Shown: piece after piece, positions 6,253 to 7,410 of the stretch
How positions within the stretch are numbered: position 1 is the stretch's first letter
How the letters are laid out: each line of letters opens with the position of its first letter
From: a bacterium
GTDB taxonomy: Bacteria > Actinomycetota > Thermoleophilia > Solirubrobacterales > 70-9
NCBI GenBank assembly: GCA_002919115.1
Contig: PKER01000205.1
Span: 1 to 7,410 of the forward strand
Length of the DNA: 7,410 bases
Direction: 5' to 3'
Translations under genes and position numbers: made by a program
Notes under the pieces: generated by a model
Databases searched by the model: none
The model's input: the letters and a program-made list of their open reading frames with translations, nothing else
Told to the model about the DNA's origin: nothing

Positions 6253-7410
6253 ATGGGTCGCGGCGCACTCACGCTGTTTCGCCTACGCGGCATCCGCGTG
6301 GGCGTCGACTACTCGTGGTTCTTCGTCCTGTTTTTGGTCATCTTCTGGCTCTCGAACCTGTTCGAGACCGCGCTCGGCGTCGACGATTCCTCGGCCGTGC
6401 CCTACGTGCTCGCCGTGGCCAGCGCGCTCGCCTTCTTCGCTTCGATCCTGCTGCACGAGCTCGGGCACGCCCTGGTCGCGATCCGGCACGGGATCGGGAT
6501 CAGCGAGATCACGCTCTGGCTCTTCGGCGGGGTGGCGCGGATGACGCGCGACACCGACTCGGCGGGCACCGAGTTCAAGGTGGCCGTCGCCGGCCCGCTC
6601 GTCACGCTCGCGATCGCCGTCGCCGGCGCGGCGGTCGGGATCGCGCTCGCCGGCTCGCGCGAGGGCTTCCTCGAGGCGCTCACGCTCCAGGAGCACGCCG
6701 ACGTGACCGGCGTCGAGTACGCGATCGCGTGGCTCGTGAGCGTCAACGTGCTCGTGCTGACCTTCAACCTGATTCCGGCCTTCCCGCTCGACGGCGGGCG
6801 GATCGCGCGGGCGATCGCGTGGGCCGTGACCGGGAACCGCACCAGCGCCACCCGCTTCGCGGGCACCCTCGGGCAGATCTTCTCCTACGTCTTCATCGCC
6901 GTCGGCCTCCTGCTCGTCCTGAACGACGACGTGGTGAGCGGGATCTGGCTCGGCGTGATCGGCTATCTGCTCGGCTCCGCGGCTCGCAACGCGACCGCCG
7001 AGACCAAGGTCACGGCCCGGCTCGAGGGCCTGCGGGTCGCCGACGTGATGGACTCAGAGCCGGTGGCGATCCCCGCCGACGCCACCGTGGAGCAGGCCCT
7101 GGACGAGTTCTTCCTGCGCTACCGCTGGCCGTGGTTCCCCGTCACCGACGAGCACCAGCGCTTCCGCGGCCTGCTCGTGCGCGAGAGCGCCGACGCCGTC
7201 CCCGAGCCCGAGCGCCGCGCCCGGCGCGTGCGCGACGTGTACCAGCCCGACGAGAGCGGCAGCCTCCAGGTGAGCACCGACGCCCCGCTCGAGGCGCTGC
7301 TGGGCAACGAGGCGCTGCGCCGCCTGGGCGGCCTCGTCGCGGTCGACCGCGACGGCCGGCTGCTCGGCATCGTCACGCTCCAGCACGTGGGGCGCGCCCT
7401 GCGCGACGGG
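6253..7410 (+). CDS. Site-2 protease family (M50) intramembrane metalloprotease with CBS domains, 3' end outside window
   Basis: The frame is open from ATG 6253 to the window end (386 codons, no stop). The N-terminus RLRGIRVGVDYSWFFVLFLV begins the first membrane helix. Helix two carries the zinc motif LLHELGHALVA (HExxH at 68-72, catalytic E69). LWLFGGVARM (89-98) follows, then FKVAVAGPLVTL (108-119). NLIPAFPLDGGRI (172-184) supplies the third zinc ligand D180. Another hydrophobic helix spans about 209-224, with one near 229-242. This is the compact SpoIVFB/Rip3-like M50 layout. RVADVMDSEPVAI (261-273) opens a pair of cytoplasmic CBS motifs, the second ending GRLLGIVTLQHVGRAL (368-383); CBS pairs commonly sense adenine nucleotides. 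Such proteases cut membrane-embedded substrates, often anti-sigma factors, but no substrate gene is visible here. The protein is probably nearly complete, since CBS-ended members of this type run about 370-400 residues. Confidence 0.93.
   Translation, partial: MGRGALTLFRLRGIRVGVDYSWFFVLFLVIFWLSNLFETALGVDDSSAVPYVLAVASALAFFASILLHELGHALVAIRHGIGISEITLWLFGGVARMTRDTDSAGTEFKVAVAGPLVTLAIAVAGAAVGIALAGSREGFLEALTLQEHADVTGVEYAIAWLVSVNVLVLTFNLIPAFPLDGGRIARAIAWAVTGNRTSATRFAGTLGQIFSYVFIAVGLLLVLNDDVVSGIWLGVIGYLLGSAARNATAETKVTARLEGLRVADVMDSEPVAIPADATVEQALDEFFLRYRWPWFPVTDEHQRFRGLLVRESADAVPEPERRARRVRDVYQPDESGSLQVSTDAPLEALLGNEALRRLGGLVAVDRDGRLLGIVTLQHVGRALRDG

Noticed and set aside
4118..6293. Minus-strand open frames antisense to the crotonase and cyclase genes (4118-5467, 5112-6293)
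   Set aside because: They have no domain signatures, biased composition and full overlap with well-supported plus-strand genes.
1..7410. Mobile elements, CRISPR arrays, tRNA or rRNA genes, toxin-antitoxin or defence genes
   Set aside because: I searched by eye on both strands and found no repeat-spacer pattern, transposase, tRNA-like fold with CCA end or defence-type domain. The window is core metabolism and signalling.

Overview
The window is very GC-rich (strong G/C at third codon positions, GTG and TTG starts, abundant Arg/Ala/Gly codons) and reads as an ordinary chromosomal stretch of a high-GC Gram-positive bacterium, most likely an actinobacterium. The cytoplasmic-type malate dehydrogenase has an actinobacterial signature. 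The homodimeric, eukaryote-like NADP-isocitrate dehydrogenase beside it, rather than the monomeric enzyme common in Streptomyces and corynebacteria, makes me lean towards Thermoleophilia/Solirubrobacterales; this lineage call is inference only. I see no phage, transposon, plasmid, CRISPR, rRNA or tRNA sequence.

Left part, minus strand (1-2515). Reading in the direction of transcription there is icd (NADP-isocitrate dehydrogenase, 2515-1301), then mdh (malate dehydrogenase, 1227-238), then a strong GC hairpin (218-190), then the N-terminal 54 codons of a GNAT acetyltransferase that leaves the window at base 1. icd and mdh are two TCA-cycle enzymes, each with its own Shine-Dalgarno, 73 bp apart and probably co-transcribed.

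Centre. A 132-bp divergent region (2516-2648) separates icd from a plus-strand pair: an AidB-family acyl-CoA dehydrogenase (2649-4334) and a crotonase-family protein (4331-5128). The second gene's TTG start overlaps the first gene's stop (TTGA), so they are almost certainly translationally coupled and probably act on related acyl-CoA substrates. The crotonase lacks one of the two classical hydratase glutamates but keeps a Glu/Asp pair resembling dienoyl-CoA isomerases.

Right part, plus strand. A membrane-anchored GGDEF diguanylate cyclase with an intact inhibitory site (5181-6209) is followed by a site-2-protease-family (M50) intramembrane metalloprotease with a C-terminal pair of CBS domains (6253 to beyond 7410). 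The protease gene seems to have its own promoter placed for a leaderless transcript.

No clearly novel system was found. The points most worth a second look are the AidB-crotonase coupling, the altered crotonase active site, the leaderless promoter candidate and the perfect 12-bp hairpin after mdh. All intergenic gaps are under 135 bp, so no long stretch is unexplained.
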